Of a stretch of 15,430 bases of DNA, positions 12,250-15,430 are shown one piece after another. The stretch is from Thermoplasmata archaeon (GTDB taxonomy: Archaea; Thermoplasmatota; Thermoplasmata; Lutacidiplasmatales; UBA184). The translations under genes and the position numbers were made by a program. The stretch's first letter is position 1. Every line of letters starts with the position of its first letter. Below the pieces are notes generated by a model, which was given only the letters and a program-made list of their open reading frames with translations, was not told the DNA's origin and ran no database searches. The DNA lies in contig JAJZGO010000031.1 of NCBI GenBank assembly GCA_021798415.1, positions 1 through 15,430 on the forward strand. Reading direction: 5' to 3'.

Positions 12250-13752
12250 ATGGATCCGCGTCACCGTCGCTTTCTCGTTCTCGGTCTCGACGGGGGGACG
12301 TTCGATCTCCTCGACCCGTTGATGGCGGCCGGGGAGCTCCCGTTCCTCCGGTCGCTCGTCGGACGGGGGTTCCGGGCCCCGCTGCGCTCCGTCTACCCGG
12401 CGAAGACGATCCCGGCATGGTACTCGTTCGCGACCGGCAAGGACCCGGGCGAGCTCGGGATCTTCGGGTTCTCCGAGCCCGACGGCGGGCCCGGACGCTC
12501 GAAGCTCGTCCAGACGTTCCGGCCCGCCGAGGCGGTCTGGGACCGCCTCTCGCGGCTCGGTGTGAAGGTCGGGGTGCTCAACTTCCCGATGGCACCGCCA
12601 TACCCCCTCCACGGGTTCATCGTCCCCGGGATGTTCTGCGACGACGCCACCACCTACCCTCGCTCGCTGCGCGAGGAGATCGAGGGCGAGCTCGGCGAAG
12701 CGTACCCGGGCGAGCTGCCGGTCTACCGCGAGCCGGACCGCGCCGCGTGGATGGCGCAGGCGACCCGCGCGGTCGAGCAGCGCGGACGCATCGCCGCGAG
12801 GCTCGCCCGGGCGCACCGACCCGGATTCCTGTTCGCCCTCTTCCGCGAGACCGACCGCGTCGAGCACCAGCACTGGGCCGAGCTCAGCCGGCCGGTCTCG
12901 GAGATCCCCCCCGACCTTCTCGGCTTCTGGCGGGCCGTCGACCGGGCCTGCGCCGAGGTCGACACGGCGTTCCGCTCCGGCGGGGGGCCCGCGGTGACTC
13001 TCGTCATCTCCGACCACGGCCACGGCGCGATCCGTTCGGACTTCTTCACGAACCGCTGGCTCGCGGACGAGAAGTTCCTCGTCTTCCGGGACGGCCACGA
13101 CCTCGCCCGGCGCCGCTTCCTCTCCCGCCTCGTCTTCCTGGGCCAGCGGTTCTCGCTCGCGCGCCGCTTGAGCCGGGTCGTCGCGGAGTTCCTCCGGGAC
13201 GGCCGCCACGACGAGCTCGCGACGCTCCTCGGTGGCCGCGCGTCGTTCGAGGACGTCGCGGCCCGCATCGACTGGACCCGGACCCTCGCCTTCTCCTACC
13301 CGACGCCCGAAGGGATCTACCTCAACCCGTACAACCCCGACCTGACCCCCGAGCGACGGGCGGAGATCGTCCGGCAGATCCGCGAGCGCCTCGAGGCGTT
13401 CCCGGACGCCCACATCGAGGTCTTCGGCCCGGGCGACATCTACCGCGGCGCCGCGGCCCCCCGGGCGCCGGCGCTCCTGATCCGCGTCGACCGGATGGAG
13501 ACCGAGCCCCGCATGGACTTCAGCTACCCGCGTCCCCTGATCCGCGACCGCCCGGAGTTCTTCTACGGGTCGGGGACGCACCGGATGGACGGGATCCTCA
13601 TCGGCGCGGGCGACGGGGTGGTCCGCGGCACCGGGACCCGGCCGATCAGCTTGCTCGACGTGACGCCGACGATCCTGGACGGCATGGGGCTCGAGACGCC
13701 GCCCGAGCTCTCGGGCCACTCGTTCGCCCGCGATCTCGGCCTCTCGGCGTGA
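12250..13752 (+). CDS. Alkaline-phosphatase-superfamily type I phosphodiesterase/nucleotide pyrophosphatase
   Basis: The 500-residue protein belongs to the alkaline phosphatase superfamily of two-metal phosphodi/monoesterases. Metal and catalytic residues can be placed by motif: D14 in LGLDGGTFD, probable nucleophile T53 in YPAKTIPAWYSFATGK (49-64), D202 and H206 in RETDRVEHQHW, D255 and H256 in ISDHGHG, and H444 in SGTHRMDGIL. An insertion of about 150 residues (257-400) between the metal-site segments is usual for the family. There is no clear signal peptide or membrane anchor, so it looks cytosolic. The start is ATG 12250, with GGGAGAGG just upstream and a TATA box about 53 nt upstream. 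A glycosyltransferase-like gene follows 52 bases later. Related archaeal enzymes are often found with glycan genes, but the substrate is unknown. Confidence 0.87.
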   Translation: MDPRHRRFLVLGLDGGTFDLLDPLMAAGELPFLRSLVGRGFRAPLRSVYPAKTIPAWYSFATGKDPGELGIFGFSEPDGGPGRSKLVQTFRPAEAVWDRLSRLGVKVGVLNFPMAPPYPLHGFIVPGMFCDDATTYPRSLREEIEGELGEAYPGELPVYREPDRAAWMAQATRAVEQRGRIAARLARAHRPGFLFALFRETDRVEHQHWAELSRPVSEIPPDLLGFWRAVDRACAEVDTAFRSGGGPAVTLVISDHGHGAIRSDFFTNRWLADEKFLVFRDGHDLARRRFLSRLVFLGQRFSLARRLSRVVAEFLRDGRHDELATLLGGRASFEDVAARIDWTRTLAFSYPTPEGIYLNPYNPDLTPERRAEIVRQIRERLEAFPDAHIEVFGPGDIYRGAAAPRAPALLIRVDRMETEPRMDFSYPRPLIRDRPEFFYGSGTHRMDGILIGAGDGVVRGTGTRPISLLDVTPTILDGMGLETPPELSGHSFARDLGLSA

Positions 13753-13769
13753 ACGGTCGCGTCCGCCGG

Positions 13770-13780
13770 AACGTTTTTGG
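13770..13780 (+). promoter_or_regulatory. TATA-like box of the glycosyltransferase-like gene
   Basis: AACGTTTTTGG with a five-T core is centred about 28 nt before ATG 13805. The spacing predicts a leaderless transcript separate from the phosphodiesterase gene. The core is a plain T-run rather than a full TATA box, and it may also act as the 3'-end signal of the upstream gene. Confidence 0.5.
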
Positions 13781-13804
13781 CGTTCGGCGGCTCCCCGCCC
13801 CGAG

Positions 13805-14938
13805 ATGGCGGCCCCGACGGTCGACCTGGTCGCCACCGGTCCCCCTCCGTTCGACCCGTACGACCCCGACTCGGCGGCCTGGGCGCTCGCCCGCGCGTTC
13901 GCCGCCCGCGGGGACCGGGTGAACGTCCTCTACCCGGCGGGCCCGACGGGCGACGCCCCTCCACCGGGGACGACCGCGACCCCGATCGCCGTGCCCCTTC
14001 GGCGCCCCGGTGCGCTCATCGAGGCGGCCGACTTCGCGGCCGCTGCCGGTCGGACGCTCCGGCCCGACGCCGAGATCGTCGTCCGCGACCCGAGCGGCCT
14101 CGGGCCCCTCGGGCTCGGCCGAGACCGTCCGTACCTCGCGTCGTTCGTCCGGTCGATCGCTCTCCACGAGTTCGACGCCGAGCGGGGGGCCCGCCCGGTC
14201 GCGGGCTTCGCGGACCGGGTCGACGCCTGGAGGGACCGACGCGCCGTGCGCCGGCTCGAGCGGATGGCGCTCGAGGAGCCCGACGCGCTCTTCTGCGACC
14301 GACCCGAGCTCGGCTCCACGCTCGCCCGCGAGTACGGGATCGCCGAGGGCCGCCTGCGGCCGACGGTCCCCCCCGTGCCGCTCCTACCGGCGATCGCCTC
14401 GCGCGAGGAGGCCCGCGCCGCGTTCGGGATCCCGCCCGACGTTCCGGTCGCGGTCGCGGCGGCCCCCGACCCGCGCCCCGAACCGTCCGGCTTCGAGCTC
14501 GTGCGCGAAGCGTTCCGCCGCGTCCGCTCGTTCTTTCCCGGGGCCCGGCTCGTCCTCGTCGGCGCAGCGAGCCTGGCCGAGCCGGGCGTCGTCGTGACGC
14601 CGTCGCGCGCGGCGTCGGCGTTCGCCGCGGGGTTCGTCGCGGCCGACGTGGCGCTCTTCACGCGGAGGTCCCCCGGCTTCGACCCGGGCGTCGTCTTCGC
14701 GATGCGCGCGGGGGTCGCCCCGATCGTCGCGCCGTCGGTCACGTTCCCCGTCGACCCCGGCCCGGCGGTCCGCCGGGCGGTGAGCGACGACGCGGGGGAC
14801 GTTGCCTCGGCGCTCGCCGAGCTCCTCGCCGACCCGGCTCTCTGCCGCGAGGTGAGCGCTCGCGGGAAGGCGTTCGCCGCCGCGTTCGACCCGGCGGCGA
14901 TCGTCCGCTCGATCGGACCCGCCCGGGTGCCGGCGTAG
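13805..14938 (+). CDS. Probable GT-B-fold glycosyltransferase (GT4-like), divergent
   Basis: The 377-residue protein has a two-Rossmann layout like GT-B glycosyltransferases. The N-terminal half begins VDLVATGPPPFDPYDPDSAAWALARAFAARGDRVNVLYP-like in pattern: a strand, a loop, then a helix that fits the GT4 acceptor domain. The linker PTVPPVPLLPAIASREEAR is followed by GIPPDVPVAVAAAPDP, where GT4 enzymes start the nucleotide-sugar domain. Near the end, GFDPGVVFAMRAGVAPIVAP resembles the family's E-(x)7-E-A-M-A-x-G-x-P-V-I segment, but neither glutamate is present, so activity on a nucleotide sugar is doubtful. ATG 13805 lies 28 nt after a T-rich box, pointing to a leaderless mRNA. It follows the phosphodiesterase by 52 bases. 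It could also be an inactive relative or another GT-B-like protein. Confidence 0.55.
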   Translation: MAAPTVDLVATGPPPFDPYDPDSAAWALARAFAARGDRVNVLYPAGPTGDAPPPGTTATPIAVPLRRPGALIEAADFAAAAGRTLRPDAEIVVRDPSGLGPLGLGRDRPYLASFVRSIALHEFDAERGARPVAGFADRVDAWRDRRAVRRLERMALEEPDALFCDRPELGSTLAREYGIAEGRLRPTVPPVPLLPAIASREEARAAFGIPPDVPVAVAAAPDPRPEPSGFELVREAFRRVRSFFPGARLVLVGAASLAEPGVVVTPSRAASAFAAGFVAADVALFTRRSPGFDPGVVFAMRAGVAPIVAPSVTFPVDPGPAVRRAVSDDAGDVASALAELLADPALCREVSARGKAFAAAFDPAAIVRSIGPARVPA

Positions 14939-15031
14939 GCTCCCCGTCGCTTCGGCCGCGGCGACCGACCGCCCGGGGCCCGCGAGGAAGGGACCGATCC
15001 GAACGAGGGCAACGTCTTCCGGGAGCCGCGA

Positions 15032-15056
15032 GACGACCGAAGCGGGTCGTCGGTTT
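15032..15056. terminator. Inverted repeat between convergent genes, possible terminator
   Basis: The arms GACGACC (15032-15038) and GGTCGTC (15045-15051) form a perfect 7-bp stem with a 6-base loop, followed on the plus strand by GGTTT. It lies between the ends of the plus-strand glycosyltransferase-like gene and the minus-strand edge gene. The T-run is short, so termination is only a possibility. Confidence 0.3.
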
Positions 15057-15067
15057 CCCGGCGGTCC

Positions 15068-15430
15068 CTAACGGCCCGGAGGAGCCGTTTCGTCGAGGCG
15101 CCACTCGCGAAAGCCCCGTCCGCCCGAGGCCCGTCGCACCTCGTGAAGGACGTCGTCCCACCGGACCGCTTGCGGGCGCTCACCGGACTCTAGCGCGTCG
15201 AGGAGCCGGCGAAAACGCGCGCGGAGGTCGGCGAACGGGTCGGCGGACGAATCCCCCGCCCACGGCCGGGCCTCCCGGTGGACCGTGACGGTGCCCGCCG
15301 AGACGCTCCAGACGCCGACCGGCTCCGCGCGAGTCCCGCGGGTTCGCGCGGCGAGCCGACCCGCCGACACGGGCGAGGCGAGCGCGACCGCGGTCCAGTC
15401 GCCCCACCCCCGGCGTCGCAACGCTTGGAC
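15068..15430 (-). CDS. Unknown protein, C-terminal part (5' end outside window)
   Basis: The minus-strand frame is open from the right edge to a TAG at 15068-15070, giving 120 visible residues. An in-frame TTG at 15421 could start it, but the frame continues past the edge, so I treat it as 5'-partial. The visible part contains LASPVSAGRLAAR, a predicted beta hairpin VWSVSAGTVTVHREARPW, and an Arg/Leu-rich helix starting DPFADLRARFRRLLDALESG. The order of these elements loosely resembles segments of chorismate-utilising enzymes (TrpE/PabB), but no diagnostic motif is visible and I do not assign it. The last 15 residues look unstructured. Composition matches its neighbours. Confidence 0.5.
   Translation of the reverse strand, partial: VQALRRRGWGDWTAVALASPVSAGRLAARTRGTRAEPVGVWSVSAGTVTVHREARPWAGDSSADPFADLRARFRRLLDALESGERPQAVRWDDVLHEVRRASGGRGFREWRLDETAPPGR

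Noticed and set aside
10193..12418. 741-codon antisense reading frame opposite fttA
   Set aside because: Stop codons are rare in antisense frames of GC-rich genes; the translation lacks recognisable motifs while the sense protein has all of its own.
1..15430. Mobile elements, CRISPR arrays, toxin-antitoxin pairs or defence genes
   Set aside because: No transposase or integrase motifs, regularly spaced repeats or target duplications seen; the genes are mostly housekeeping with uniform composition.

Overview
The window looks like a piece of an archaeal chromosome, most likely from a GC-rich member of the Thermoplasmatota. I judge GC at roughly 70% by eye. Archaeal hallmarks are a proteasome beta subunit with a short propeptide and Thermoplasma-like active-site spacing, a KH/metallo-beta-lactamase/beta-CASP termination nuclease (aCPSF1/FttA), a stand-alone ATP-pyrophosphatase subunit of GMP synthase, archaeal-type alanyl-tRNA synthetase, and a succinate dehydrogenase with a cysteine-rich CCG subunit in place of membrane anchors. 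Many genes have a TATA-like box 26-32 nt before the start codon, which predicts leaderless transcripts.

Layout. Bases 1-896 (+) hold the C-terminal part of alaS. A GC-rich gap with a promoter leads to a two-domain KaiC/RAD55/GvpD-like ATPase (1174-2718, +). It converges on a small polytopic membrane protein resembling the dolichol/phytol kinase family (2738-3391, -). After a 340-base divergent gap come purE and the GMP synthase subunit guaAb (3733-5138, +), overlapping by 4 bases. Two small single-gene units follow: a ribbon-helix-helix-like protein (5200-5418, +) and a cysteine-containing protein (5465-5740, +). Convergent to these is an sdhA-sdhB-sdhE operon (9335 down to 5801, -) whose cistrons overlap by 1 and 4 bases. 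A divergent promoter region separates it from psmB and fttA (9527-12154, +). Next come an alkaline-phosphatase-superfamily phosphodiesterase (12250-13752, +) and a probable GT-B glycosyltransferase (13805-14938, +). A partial unknown gene enters from the right edge (15068-15430, -).

How the genes fit together. Most of this is core housekeeping: translation, purine synthesis (PurE in IMP formation, GuaAb for XMP to GMP), respiratory succinate oxidation, protein turnover and transcription termination. The kinase-like membrane protein, the phosphodiesterase and the glycosyltransferase could all serve isoprenoid-lipid or glycan metabolism, but that link is inference. I see no mobile element, CRISPR array, tRNA or rRNA. 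The best candidates for something less ordinary are the anchor-less SdhABE complex with HdrC/HdrB-like subunits, the ATPase whose second RecA-like domain lacks a Walker A motif, the PurE active-site substitution, a possible promoter embedded in the 3' end of psmB, and the two small uncharacterised proteins.
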